NCBI GenBank assembly: GCA_963734665.1
Contig: CAVTIR010000010.1
Coordinates: 744,001 to 808,000, forward strand
DNA from: Trebonia sp963734665
GTDB lineage: Bacteria; Actinomycetota; Actinomycetes; Streptosporangiales; Streptosporangiaceae
Reading direction: 5' to 3'
Length of the DNA stretch: 64,000 nucleotides
Positions 17,644-26,038 of this stretch are shown one piece after another; position 1 is the stretch's first letter; every line of letters starts with the position of its first letter. The notes under the pieces were generated by a model, which ran no database searches, was not told the DNA's origin, and saw only the letters and a program-made list of their open reading frames with translations. Position numbers and translations under genes: made by a program.

Positions 17644-18522
17644 ATGAAACTAGGTCTGCACATCTCGGACTTCACGTGGGATGGTGGCGCGCCCGAGCTC
17701 CGGTTCAAGCTCGGTGAGATCGCTCAGCGCGCCGAGGAAGCCGGCGTCGACCGGATCAGCGTCATGGACCACCTCTGGCAGATCGGTCACATCGGCCCGC
17801 CCGAGCACGAGATGCTCGAGGCGTACACCGCGCTCGGCTGGCTAGCGGCCAAGACAGAGCGCGTCAAGCTCCTCACGATGGTGACCGCCGTCGTCTACCG
17901 CGAGCCCGGCCTGCTCGCCAAGGCCATCACAACGCTTGACGTGCTGTCCGGCGGGCGCGCGATCCTCGGTATCGGCGCGGCGTGGAACGCGGACGAGTCC
18001 GCGGGCCTCGGCCTGTTCTTCCCGCCGGTCTCCGAGCGGTTCGAGCGGCTTGAGGAAGCCATCCTCATCATGAAGCAGATGTGGAGCGGCGACGAGGGCC
18101 CGTTCGACGGCATGCACTACCACCTGGCCCGCACGCTCAACTCGCCGCAGGCGCTGTCCCGGCCGCACCCGCCGATCCTGATCGGCGGCAGCGGCGAGAA
18201 GAAGACCCTGAAGCTGGTCGCCCGGTATGCCGACGCGTGCAACATTCAGGCCTACAACCTCGATGACACGGCGCACAAGCTCGACGTGCTCCGCGAGCAC
18301 TGCGTCAACGAGGGCCGTGACTACGACGAGATCGAGAAAACCGCCCAGACCCGCTACGACCTGGGCGAGAACGGCGAGAACGTCAACAAGACGATCGAGC
18401 AGCTGCACCAGGTCGCCGAGCTTGGCTTCAGCCAGGTGCACGGCGGGCTGCTCCGCGTCAGCAAGCCCGGCCAGCTCGACCTCCTAGCCGAGAAGATCAT
18501 CCCGGCCGTCGAGAAGTTCTAA
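17644..18522 (+). CDS. LLM-class F420-dependent oxidoreductase
   Basis: 292 residues, a luciferase-like TIM barrel of the TIGR03560 type. Seen: MKLGLHISDFTWDGG start, DRISVMDHLWQIG, LDVLSGGRAILGIGAAWN and HPPILIGGSGEKKTLKLVARYADACN. These proteins use F420 (sometimes FMN) to reduce small molecules; the substrate is unknown. It is monocistronic, transcribed away from lhgO. Confidence 0.9.
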   Translation: MKLGLHISDFTWDGGAPELRFKLGEIAQRAEEAGVDRISVMDHLWQIGHIGPPEHEMLEAYTALGWLAAKTERVKLLTMVTAVVYREPGLLAKAITTLDVLSGGRAILGIGAAWNADESAGLGLFFPPVSERFERLEEAILIMKQMWSGDEGPFDGMHYHLARTLNSPQALSRPHPPILIGGSGEKKTLKLVARYADACNIQAYNLDDTAHKLDVLREHCVNEGRDYDEIEKTAQTRYDLGENGENVNKTIEQLHQVAELGFSQVHGGLLRVSKPGQLDLLAEKIIPAVEKF

Positions 18523-18743
18523 CCGGGGCCGCGCATGCGCGCGGATCGTTGAGGCACGTACAGCGGATCGCCCACTGCCTCATGATCACGAAGGCTCTGG
18601 TTTCTGTGTCTAGAGTGAACTCTCTTCTAGCCTGATCCCGTCGGTACGCTCGGGCCGCGGGAAGAAGGGCAGGGTGAGAAAGAGTTCATGCTGTTGCCAG
18701 ATGTCTTCGTGATCATCGGCAGGGCCGCTACGGAAGGAAGTAC

Positions 18744-19565
18744 GTGACCACTCCAGCAACACCAGCCACTCCCGCAGGACCGCGGCGGCGGAAGCCGCCG
18801 AGGCGCGTCGAGGTCGTGTCCGTGTCCACGATCGCGCCCCGGCTGGTGTCCGTATTCGTCACCGGCGATGACCTCGACGGCTTCGCGGACGCCGCCCCGA
18901 CCTCGCACCTCAAGGTGTTCCTGCCCGCCGAGGGCCAGGACGCGCCGAACCTCCCGGAGTACACCCCGGACGGTGCGGTCTACGCGGATGGGGGGCCGCA
19001 GCCGACGGTCCGCACTTACACCCCGCGCCGTTACGACCCGGCGACCAAGACCCTGGAGATCCAGTTCCTCCTCCACGGGGACGGCCCCGCCTCCGAGTGG
19101 GCGCAGCGCGCCACGCCCGGTGACAAGCTCGCGGTCGCCGGACCTGGCGGCCGGTTCTCCCTGGAGCCAGTGGCGGACCACTGGTGGCTCGCCGCCGATG
19201 AGTCGGCGATCCCGGCCGTCGGCACGCTCCTCGATGCGCTCCCCGAGACGGTCACCGTCGACGTGCACATCGAGGTCGACGGCCCGGATGACGAGATCGA
19301 ACTCGCCGGTCCCGCCAAGACCACCATCACCTGGCACCACCGGCGTACCAGCGACGCCTTCGGCGAGGAGCTCAAGGCGGCCGCCCGCGAAGCGACCATC
19401 CCGGACGCCGCCCGTATCTGGGTGGCCTGCGAGGCGGCGGCGATGCGCGACATCCGCCGCTACTTCACCCGGGAGCGGGGCCTCCCTGTCGCCCAACTCG
19501 TCACGCGCGGCTACTGGCGCGGCGGCGAGCAGAACCACCCCGACCACGACTACGGCGACGACTAG
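18744..19565 (+). CDS. Siderophore-interacting protein (SIP-type ferric reductase)
   Basis: 273 residues from GTG 18744, with AAGGAAG upstream. The FAD-binding barrel has the family motif RTYTPRRYD, then GPASEWAQRATPGDKLAVAGPGG. The C-terminal half holds the NAD(P)H-binding SIP domain (ADESAIPAVGTLL, WVACEAAAMRDIRRYF, TRGYWRGGEQNH). SIP proteins reduce ferric siderophores to release iron in the cytoplasm. No siderophore transporter is adjacent. Confidence 0.9.
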   Translation: MTTPATPATPAGPRRRKPPRRVEVVSVSTIAPRLVSVFVTGDDLDGFADAAPTSHLKVFLPAEGQDAPNLPEYTPDGAVYADGGPQPTVRTYTPRRYDPATKTLEIQFLLHGDGPASEWAQRATPGDKLAVAGPGGRFSLEPVADHWWLAADESAIPAVGTLLDALPETVTVDVHIEVDGPDDEIELAGPAKTTITWHHRRTSDAFGEELKAAAREATIPDAARIWVACEAAAMRDIRRYFTRERGLPVAQLVTRGYWRGGEQNHPDHDYGDD

Positions 19566-19594
19566 GCCTCCCAGCCAGAGATCCACGTAGTAAG

Positions 19595-19757
19595 GCCGGC
19601 GATCGGGCCGGTCCGCGCGGACGTCGGGGGTGGGGCCCTCCCCCGGGAGGTCACCGTCCGGGCGGGCGGGCCTGATACGATCGCGGTTTTTGCGATCAGG
19701 CCCGTGCGCGCGGACATCGGGGGGTACGGGGGGTCGTCCCCCCGGGAGATAACTGCC
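19595..19757. repeat. Inverted copies of the dispersed GC-rich two-hairpin element
   Basis: On the minus strand the sequence reads CCGGGGGGACGACCCCCC, GTACCCCCCG, then a long hairpin with arms GGGCCTGAT and ATCAGGCCC and a CGCAAAAACCGCG cap. A second, partly degraded copy follows. It fills the space between the convergent SIP and DinB genes. It also supplies the last ~17 codons and the stop (19696) of the DinB gene. Confidence 0.78.
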
Positions 19758-20343
19758 CCACGCGGCCGTCGATCCGTTCCCTGAGCAGGTCGGCATGCCC
19801 GGCGTGCCGCGCGTACTCCTCGATCATGTGCACGATCACCCTGCGCAGCGCGAGGGGGCTGCCGTTCGGTGCAGTGCTCCGGATATCCAGGTCGTCGGCG
19901 TCCGCGACGAAACGCTCGGCGAAGTCGACCTCGTCTCGCCAGGATTGCCACGCCTCGGCCACCACCGCGGGGTCGGCCACCGCGCCGGCCCAGTCGGCAT
20001 CAGCGACCTCGTCGGACCAGTACAGCGGGGGCGCGTCCTGGCCCGCCATCACTCGCCGGAACCAGTTGCGCTCCACATCGGCCATGTGCCGGATCAGGCC
20101 AAGGAGGGACATGGTGGACGGCGGCACCGAGCGGCGGGCCAACTGTTCGGGGTCGAGGCCCGCGCACTTCATCTCGATGACCAGCCGGTAGCGGTGCAGG
20201 TAATAGGCTAGCGTCGCCCGCTCGCCCTCCGGGGCCGAGCCGTCGTTCCTGGGGTCGTCGTCCCAGTTCATCCACATGCTGAAGTCGCCGCCCGACGCGT
20301 TCCACCGGGTAGGCACGCTCTCGTCAGTGTCGTTGTCTGCCAC
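19696..20343 (-). CDS. DinB-family (DUF664) protein
   Basis: 215 residues. A four-helix DinB/DUF664 fold is indicated by TLAYYLHRYRLVIEMKCAGL near residue 45, LGLIRHMADVERNWF (metal-ligand His) and IVHMIEEYARHAGHADLLRE near the end (further His ligands). Related enzymes are thiol-dependent transferases, but many have no known role. The final residues (SPGGTTPRTPRCPRARA) are not family sequence; they are encoded by the GC-rich repeat element, which provides the stop codon. Confidence 0.85.
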   Translation of the reverse strand: MADNDTDESVPTRWNASGGDFSMWMNWDDDPRNDGSAPEGERATLAYYLHRYRLVIEMKCAGLDPEQLARRSVPPSTMSLLGLIRHMADVERNWFRRVMAGQDAPPLYWSDEVADADWAGAVADPAVVAEAWQSWRDEVDFAERFVADADDLDIRSTAPNGSPLALRRVIVHMIEEYARHAGHADLLRERIDGRVGQLSPGGTTPRTPRCPRARA

Positions 20344-20684
20344 GCGCGCCAGCCTGTCATTCAGCGCCGCCCGCGGCCACCGTATTTCGGTGCTCGCAGG
20401 ACGCGTGCCAGGCCGACGGCGGTGGACCGTTACGCCGATCCGCGGACCATGACCTGGCCGGCGCGGGCACCGACCCGGAGGCCGGCCTCGGTTTCCCGAA
20501 GCTCAGCGCCACGGTCGCCCCCGCGCCGTACGGCGCGTACGCAGCGACGAAATACCGGCGCCACTAACGCGTATACGAACGTTTTGTGGTGTGACCCAAG
20601 GAACGTCCGGTGGGATTAAGTTTGCGCACGTGAACGCCTACCATGAAATCACAAGGGCATACGAGATTTGGGAATGGGCATCAC
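20344..20684. other. Gene-free stretch with a possible coding remnant and a palindrome
   Basis: 341 bp upstream of the MTHFR-like gene. Frame +3 from 20412 to 20567 reads like a protein tail (GTDPEAGLGFPKLSATVAPA then PYGAYAATKYRRH, stop), but I could not tie it to a family. CGCGCCGTACGGCGCG at 20522-20537 is a perfect 16-bp palindrome inside it. Confidence 0.3.
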
Positions 20685-21518
20685 GTGAGCACTGTGCTAG
20701 ACGACTTTTCCATGGAGATGACCGGCAAGGACGTCGCGAAGGTGGAGAACGCGGCAAGCGTGATCCCGCCAGCTACCCGGATCAACGTCACGTTCCTCGA
20801 GAACGAGGACCTGACCATGCGGGTGGCCGCCGCAGCGGCCGTCAAGCGCCTCGGCTTTACCCCGGTTCCGCACATCTCCGCCCGCCGGCTCAAGTCGCAG
20901 GAGATGCTCGAAGAGTTCCTCACCGCACTGCGCGCCATCGACGCGACGGAGAACGTCTTCAGCGTCGGCGGCGACCCGGCGGTCCCGATGGGCCCGTACG
21001 AGGACTCCCTTGCCGTGATCGAGTCCGGCGTGCTCCAGCAGTACGGCGTCAAGCACGTCTCCATCGGCGGCTACCCCGACGGCCACCCGGACATCCCCAC
21101 GAACGTGCTGTGGTCGGCGCTTGAGAAGAAGGCCGCCGCGCTGTCCCGGCTGGACATCCCCGGCACGGTGATCACCCAGGTCGACTTCGACGTGGACCGG
21201 GTGCTCTCCTGGGTTGCCGAGGTCCGCGAGCACGGCGTCGACCTGCCGATCCGCGTCGGCGTCCCCGGCCCGGCCAGCGTCAAGCTGCTGCTCGGCTTCG
21301 CCGGCCGGCTTGGCATCTCGACGTCCACCACGATCGCGAAGAAGTACGGCCTGTCGGTCACCAACCTGCTCAGCAAGGCAGGCCCTGACAAGTTCATCCG
21401 CGACCTGGAGTCGGGCCTCGACCCGGTCAAGCACGGCGTGGTCAAGCTGCACTTCTACACGTTCGGCGGCTTCAAGACGACGGCCGAATGGATCGCGAAC
21501 TTCCAGCCGGACTTCTGA
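20685..21518 (+). CDS. Methylenetetrahydrofolate reductase-like protein
   Basis: 277 residues from GTG 20685; ATG 20643 in the same frame lacks a ribosome site. The TIM-barrel pattern of the MetF family is visible: NVTFLENEDLTMRVAAAAA, FTPVPHISARRL, NVFSVGGDP, VSIGGYPDGHPD, TQVDFDVDRVLSWV and PIRVGVPGP. It is shorter than classical MetF and resembles the short actinobacterial MTHFR-like proteins. The expected role is one-carbon folate metabolism; a demethylation role is also possible. It is monocistronic. Confidence 0.82.
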   Translation: MSTVLDDFSMEMTGKDVAKVENAASVIPPATRINVTFLENEDLTMRVAAAAAVKRLGFTPVPHISARRLKSQEMLEEFLTALRAIDATENVFSVGGDPAVPMGPYEDSLAVIESGVLQQYGVKHVSIGGYPDGHPDIPTNVLWSALEKKAAALSRLDIPGTVITQVDFDVDRVLSWVAEVREHGVDLPIRVGVPGPASVKLLLGFAGRLGISTSTTIAKKYGLSVTNLLSKAGPDKFIRDLESGLDPVKHGVVKLHFYTFGGFKTTAEWIANFQPDF

Positions 21519-21902
21519 CCTCCGTCACGGGAATCCCTGAAGATCAAAATCAGTGATCCAGAACGAGTCCGGGTTACTCTCTGGGCGATCCATTACTCAT
21601 CTTGCATTTGTGCAGGTCGCGGGTGCGGAAGTGCCCCCGCGCGCAGTCGTCGACCAAAGGGCGGTCGCCGAACGCGCGCGGATGACACTCCCGCACCCCG
21701 CTCCTCGCTCTCGCAGGGCTAACGCGTCCCGGTCCTCTTCTCTCGGCTCACGAATTTCCCCCAGGCTCACCAGTCCCAGGGCGTCCATGACACTAACAGA
21801 GCTGGCCGCCAGTTCTTTGGGGCCTAGTTATTACTGTCTCAGTGCCAACCGCTAGCCCTCAGGCCAAGTCTTTGCATCACCAGCACCGGCTAAACGGCGC
21901 CC

Positions 21903-22016
21903 GTGCTCGCCGACGGGTTGCTGCCGGGCGACCGACTCGGGATCACCGTAGAGTCCGCCGGCGGGACTCCGCAGCCGACCACCGCGTCGGTCGTCATCAC
22001 GCCCGTGAACGCGTAG
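21903..22016 (+). pseudogene. Remnant of an anti-sigma-K factor (RskA) C-terminal domain
   Basis: A 37-codon stretch reads VLADGLLPGDRLGITVESAG then GTPQPTTASVVITPVNA, stop TAG. This matches the end of RskA-type anti-sigma factors, which typically carry PGDRVGVTVEPAGGSxQPTT near the C-terminus. An in-frame TAA lies four codons upstream, and no membrane helix, HTH or sigma factor gene is nearby. It is therefore a fragment, not a functional gene. Confidence 0.6.
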
Positions 22017-22143
22017 CCGACCGGAGGATTTGGGGATGAGGCATTTTTCCGCTGGGGTCACACCGTCCCTGCAGAACCTGCCGAGTCGGACAGTGCCCAC
22101 CGGACAATCCAGGAAAATCGCGGCGGTATGTTCCGGGAAATGT

Positions 22144-22191
22144 GATGGTGGATATTTAGGCACGCTATAGCGTGCCTAAATATCCACCATC
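22144..22191. repeat. Perfect 48-bp palindrome, no spacer
   Basis: The arms are 24 bp each (22144-22167 and 22168-22191), fully complementary, with the centre GCTATAGC. Symmetry stops abruptly at both ends. The sequence is AT-richer than its surroundings and lies between convergent genes. It could be a cruciform or terminator, a recombination or element-excision scar, or an assembly artefact. Confidence 0.95.
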
Positions 22192-22350
22192 CTCGAAAAT
22201 CCGGTTGGGTGCGGCGAGATTCCGCCCCAACATAACGGGAGAATGCGCGATATGTTCCCTCTTGCCAGGTTGGGAAGCAGGGCGGAGCTATCGAGCCGAT
22301 CGCATGGCTGGGCCCTGATAGGACCATCGTCCCTGGTCCGCGTAGTCGGC

Positions 22351-23580
22351 CTACGCGATCGCGGCGTAAGAGGCGGTCCAGAAGTCCCTGGCTACCTCAG
22401 TGGGCTCAGGCGAGGTCATCATCCGCTGGGTGAGCAGGATGCTGGTGAGGCCGGTTTCCGGGTCGGTGCGCCAGGCGGTGCCGCTGCCGCCCTCCCAGCC
22501 GTAGCCACGCGGCATCCCGGCCGGGGCCGTCCGCGGATCCACCCCGGAGGCGGGCACCGACATCATCAGGCCCCAGCCGAGGTGCTGGCCGAAGAACCAC
22601 GGGTTCTCCGCCCGGTCCCGTGCCGTCGTCGTGTCCCGCACCATCAGCGCGACCGAATCCTCTGACAGCAGGCCCCCGCCATCGGCTGCCAGCATGGCGG
22701 CGAAAGCCCCCAGGTCATCGATTGTCGAGACGAGGCCGGCCGCACCGTCGGGCAGTGCGGGCGGCGCCGCGTACCAGCCGTCCGGCCGGTCGATCAGCGC
22801 GAGGCCAGAGCCGCCTGTCTCGTCCCCGCCGCCGAACACGGCGGCTACCTCGACAGGCGCGTACATGCTGGTGAGCCGGCTCATTTTGGACGCCGGCACG
22901 TAGAAGGCGGTGTCCGTCATGCCGAGCGGCTCGAACACTCGCTTGCTGAGCACCTCGGCGAGCGGCGCCCCGGCGACCCGCTCGATGAGAATGCCGGCGA
23001 CCGTCGCGCCTGTGTTGTACCGGAACCGCTCGCCGGGCTGGTCAAGCAGTGGAAGTGAGCCGAGCGCGGCGATCCACTGGTCGGGTGTGTGCGGGGGTGG
23101 CGGCCACGGCGGGCCGAGCGTCTTGAGGTCGAGTGCCGCCTCGGCCGCGGCGACCGGCAGGGTCTCTCGGGTGAAGATGCACCCGAAGCCGAGCCGGAAC
23201 GACAGCACGTCCTCGACCGTGATCGCCCGCTCCGCCGGCACCGTGTCCGACAGTTCCGCGTCCCACGCCCGCAGCACCCGCCGCGCGCCAAGCTCGGGCA
23301 GCCACCTCTCCACCGGATCAGACAGCGCCATCGCGCCGTCCTCGATCAGCAGCATCGCCGCCACGCCGGTGACCGGCTTGGTCATCGACGCGATCCGGAA
23401 GATCGCGTCCCGCCCGATCGGCGCGCTATCCCTGAGCGCCTTGTGCCCGGCGGAAGTGACATGCACCTGCCCGTCCCGCGCCACGAGCGCGGCCAGCCCC
23501 GGCACGGCGCCAGTCGCGGTGTGCTTCAGCAGCGTCACGTCAAGCGCGGCGAGTCCCTCATCCGTGAATCCGCCAGCCAT
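22351..23580 (-). CDS. Serine beta-lactamase-family hydrolase (class C/esterase type)
   Basis: 409 residues from ATG 23580, chosen for GGAGG 6 nt upstream. The catalytic SxxK is visible in FRIASMTKPVTG and the Tyr-x-Asn-like motif in FRYNTGATVAGIL. Near the C-terminus WEGGSGTAWRTDPETG holds a GGxG replacing the KTG box, as in EstB-like esterases and PBP-like hydrolases. No signal peptide is seen, so a cytoplasmic esterase/peptidase role is more likely than antibiotic resistance. It is divergent from the carbonic anhydrase genes across a shared operator-like palindrome. Confidence 0.9.
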   Translation of the reverse strand: MAGGFTDEGLAALDVTLLKHTATGAVPGLAALVARDGQVHVTSAGHKALRDSAPIGRDAIFRIASMTKPVTGVAAMLLIEDGAMALSDPVERWLPELGARRVLRAWDAELSDTVPAERAITVEDVLSFRLGFGCIFTRETLPVAAAEAALDLKTLGPPWPPPPHTPDQWIAALGSLPLLDQPGERFRYNTGATVAGILIERVAGAPLAEVLSKRVFEPLGMTDTAFYVPASKMSRLTSMYAPVEVAAVFGGGDETGGSGLALIDRPDGWYAAPPALPDGAAGLVSTIDDLGAFAAMLAADGGGLLSEDSVALMVRDTTTARDRAENPWFFGQHLGWGLMMSVPASGVDPRTAPAGMPRGYGWEGGSGTAWRTDPETGLTSILLTQRMMTSPEPTEVARDFWTASYAAIA

Positions 23581-23696
23581 GTCTTCCTCCCGCTTCATCG
23601 CCTGCCGAGTATTAGGACGCCGCCCTGCCGCCATTCTTATCGCGGGCCAGCCAATCTGTCTCTGGCCTGCGCCGGAACAGTGGACTAGCATCATAT

Positions 23697-23717
23697 TGAC
23701 TATCTAATCGATAGTCA
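23697..23717. promoter_or_regulatory. Operator-like inverted repeat
   Basis: TGACTATC-TAATC-GATAGTCA, perfect 8-bp arms with a 5-bp centre. It lies in the 165-bp divergent gap between the serine hydrolase and the first carbonic anhydrase, 29 bp before the latter's ATG. It resembles a binding site for a dimeric HTH repressor; no regulator gene is adjacent. Confidence 0.55.
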
Positions 23718-23745
23718 TGGGGGGAATTATGAGGGAGGCCCAACG

Positions 23746-24234
23746 ATGAGCGTCACCGACGAGTACCTGAGGAACAACGAGGCTTACGCCGCCCAGTTCG
23801 GCGGCCAGTTGCCGCTGCCGCCGGCCAACCACGTCGCCGTCGTCGCCTGCATGGACGCGCGGCTGAACGTCTACGGCATCCTCGGCCTGAAGGAAGGCGA
23901 GGCGCACGTCATCCGCAACGCCGGCGGCGTGGTCACCGAAGACGAGATCCGGTCCCTGGCGATCAGCCAGCGCCTGCTCGGCACGACCGAGATCATCCTC
24001 ATCCACCACACCGACTGCGGCATGCTGACGTTCACCGACGACGCGTTCAAGCGCTCGATCCAGGACGAGACCGGCATCAAGCCCGAGTGGGCCGCTGAGG
24101 CCTTCACTGACCTGGACGAGGACGTCAGGCAGTCCATCGCCCGGATCAAGGCCAGCCCGTTCATCCCGCACAAGGACTCGATCCGCGGCTTCGTCTTCGA
24201 CGTGGCGACCGGCAAGCTCAACGAGGTCAGCTAG
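23746..24234 (+). CDS. Beta-carbonic anhydrase (copy 1)
   Basis: 162 residues, the short Rv1284-like type. It interconverts CO2 and bicarbonate. Zinc ligands: Cys35 (in ACMDARL), His88 and Cys91 (in HHTDCG), with the Asp37-Arg39 dyad intact. IRNAGGVVTEDEIRSLAISQ is the conserved core. GAGGGAGG lies 8 nt before the ATG. A second, closely similar copy follows after 92 bp. Confidence 0.93.
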   Translation: MSVTDEYLRNNEAYAAQFGGQLPLPPANHVAVVACMDARLNVYGILGLKEGEAHVIRNAGGVVTEDEIRSLAISQRLLGTTEIILIHHTDCGMLTFTDDAFKRSIQDETGIKPEWAAEAFTDLDEDVRQSIARIKASPFIPHKDSIRGFVFDVATGKLNEVS

Positions 24235-24326
24235 CCTGATCTATCTACATACTGTATGCAATCTGGTGCTCATGTTACGGTGCAGGTGAGTCCGCATCGA
24301 GTTACGCCCTTTTCGGAGGACATGGG

Positions 24327-24815
24327 ATGAGTGCCGTCGACGACTACGTCAAGAACAACGAGGAGTACGCGCTAACTCACGTCGGCGGGCTGCCGGTGCG
24401 GCCCGCCAGGCACGTCGCGGTCGTCGCCTGCATGGACTCGCGGATGAGAATCTTCCCCATGCTCGGCCTGGGCGACGGCGAGGCGCACGTGATCAGGAAC
24501 GCCGGCGGCGTGGTCACCGACGACGTGGTGCGGTCGCTGGCGATCAGCCAGCGGCTGCTTGGCACCCGGGAGATCATGCTTCTCCATCACACCGACTGCG
24601 GCCTGCAGAAGACCACAGAAGCCGAGTTCAAGGGCGCGATCGAGGCGGAGACGGGGATCAGGCCGCACTGGGCGGTGGAGTCGTTCACCGACGCCGAGCA
24701 GGACGTCCGTCAGTCGATCGGCCGGATCAAGGCCAGCCCGTTCATCCCGCACAAGGATTCCATCAGGGGCTTCGTCTTCGACGTGGACACGGGCAAGCTG
24801 AACGAGGTGATCTAG
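24327..24815 (+). CDS. Beta-carbonic anhydrase (copy 2)
   Basis: 162 residues, same length as the preceding gene. Cys35, Asp37, Arg39, His88 and Cys91 are at identical positions, and the C-terminus (RIKASPFIPHKDSIRGFVFD) is identical for 20 residues. The copies differ mainly around residues 40-50 and 95-115, near the active-site mouth. The tandem duplication is old enough to have diverged. The 92-bp gap contains CATAC-T-GTATG. Confidence 0.93.
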   Translation: MSAVDDYVKNNEEYALTHVGGLPVRPARHVAVVACMDSRMRIFPMLGLGDGEAHVIRNAGGVVTDDVVRSLAISQRLLGTREIMLLHHTDCGLQKTTEAEFKGAIEAETGIRPHWAVESFTDAEQDVRQSIGRIKASPFIPHKDSIRGFVFDVDTGKLNEVI

Positions 24816-24882
24816 AACCCTTTTCATCCTGCCGTCGCCGACGAAGATCCGATGGGCTTGTGTCATCAGGCTGAAAAGGGTT
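24816..24882. terminator. Long-loop inverted repeat after the second carbonic anhydrase gene
   Basis: AACCCTTTTCA at 24816-24826 and its exact complement TGAAAAGGGTT at 24872-24882 enclose 45 bp. It starts one base after the stop codon and ends 12 bp before the hemoglobin ATG. It could act as a terminator or as a leader structure that hides the hemoglobin translation start. Confidence 0.5.
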
Positions 24883-24894
24883 AAACCTCGGTCT

Positions 24895-25347
24895 ATGAGA
24901 CCGACGCTGTATGAGTTCGCGGGCGGGGAGAAGGCGTTCGAGCCCTTCGCCGATGCGCTGAACGAGCGCTGCCTCGCCGACCCGGAGCTGAACCACCCGT
25001 TCTCCCACCCAGGCCAGCACCCGGAACACAACCAGCGGCTCGCGGCGTACCTGGCGGAGGCCTTCGGCGGCCCGGCCAAGTACACGGCCGGGTGCGCCGA
25101 CCAGGCGCACGTGCTGTGGCTGCACGCGGGCAACGGCGACGTGTCCGACCTGGGCAGGCGGTTCGCCGACTGCTTCATGCTGGCCGCCGACGACGCGGGC
25201 TGGCCCGATGACCCGGAGTTCAGGTCGGTGATCCGCGCCTACATCGACTGGGCCGTGGACACCGTGGCCCTGTCCCACCCCAGTGACACCGCCATCCCCG
25301 CGGGCCTGCCACTCCCGCGCTGGTCCTGGGACGGGCTCCAGCAGTAG
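24895..25347 (+). CDS. Group II truncated hemoglobin-like globin
   Basis: 150 residues. Family features: LYEFAGGEKAFEPFADALNE at the start, a central NQRLAAYLAEAFGGPAKYTA, and the C-terminal PRWSWDGLQ. Truncated hemoglobins bind O2, NO or peroxide and act in oxidative and nitrosative stress defence. The family's distal-site tryptophan is probably W241-like in RWSWDG or in VLWLHAG; I could not fix the proximal His with certainty. Confidence 0.82.
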   Translation: MRPTLYEFAGGEKAFEPFADALNERCLADPELNHPFSHPGQHPEHNQRLAAYLAEAFGGPAKYTAGCADQAHVLWLHAGNGDVSDLGRRFADCFMLAADDAGWPDDPEFRSVIRAYIDWAVDTVALSHPSDTAIPAGLPLPRWSWDGLQQ

Positions 25348-25394
25348 CCCGCGTGACCGGGCAAACCCTGGCGGTCTCATGCATGATGGAACCC

Positions 25395-26021
25395 ATGGAC
25401 ACGCCCCCGCGCCTCGCGCCGCTGTTGGAGCAGTTCGACTGGGGCTGCCTGCGGCTGATCAACCGGATGACCGGCCCGGATGTCGACAGCGGCAACGGCT
25501 CGCCGGTCGCGGTCGAGCCGTTGACGGACGAGGAGTACTTCTGGGAGCCGGTTCCCGACTCCTGGTCAGTGCGCCGCCGCGCCGATGGGCCGGCACCGCG
25601 GGCGACGTGGCTGGTCGGCGCGGGGGAGTGGGGCCGTGACGGCTACCGCGACAACGAGCCCTACCCGCCGCCGTTCACCACGATCGCCTGGCGGCTCAGC
25701 CACCTCACCGAGATGCTGGCGTTGCGCGCCGACTACACCTCGGGAAGCCGGTCGCTGACCAAGGACACCTACGTGGTCAGCGGGGACGCCAACAGTGCGG
25801 TCGCCGCCCTCACCAGGGCCGTCGAGGCGTGGCGCGGCACGCTGGCGCAGTGCGATGACATCGCCCTCGACACTGTCGGCTACAGCACGTTCCCCTACGG
25901 CAGCGATGCCGAGGAGATGTTCATCGACATCGTGTGGTGGGTCAACCAGGAGGTCCTGCACCACGGCGCCGAGGTCGCCCTGCTCCGCGACCTCTACCAG
26001 TACCGCGCGAAGCACGCCTAA
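25395..26021 (+). CDS. DinB-superfamily protein
   Basis: About 208 residues from ATG 25395; ATG 25383 and GTG 25353 are in-frame alternatives with no better ribosome site. The pattern APLLEQFDWGCLRLINRM, TTIAWRLSHLTEMLALRADY (His ligand) and VNQEVLHHGAEVALLRDLY (His ligands) fits the DinB_2/mycothiol-dependent transferase fold. The substrate is unknown. It is distinct from the DUF664 DinB protein at 19696-20343. Confidence 0.85.
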   Translation: MDTPPRLAPLLEQFDWGCLRLINRMTGPDVDSGNGSPVAVEPLTDEEYFWEPVPDSWSVRRRADGPAPRATWLVGAGEWGRDGYRDNEPYPPPFTTIAWRLSHLTEMLALRADYTSGSRSLTKDTYVVSGDANSAVAALTRAVEAWRGTLAQCDDIALDTVGYSTFPYGSDAEEMFIDIVWWVNQEVLHHGAEVALLRDLYQYRAKHA

Positions 26022-26038
26022 CCGTCAGGACACAACCA

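Larger units (their letters stand above)
21519..22350. other. Decayed 830-bp gene-free region
   Basis: There is no intact gene. It contains the dispersed AGATCAAAATCAG...GAACGAGT motif (21541-21568), a remnant of an anti-sigma-K-factor C-terminus (21903-22016), a 48-bp perfect palindrome (22144-22191) and an imperfect hairpin (22204-22229, TTGGGTGCGG and CCGCCCCAA). Base composition drops near the palindrome. It separates convergent genes, so no promoter is required here. Confidence 0.6.

Noticed and set aside
18627..19796. 389-codon minus-strand frame over the SIP gene
   Set aside because: It overlaps the well-supported SIP gene and its start lies inside the GC-rich repeat element; no family sequence.
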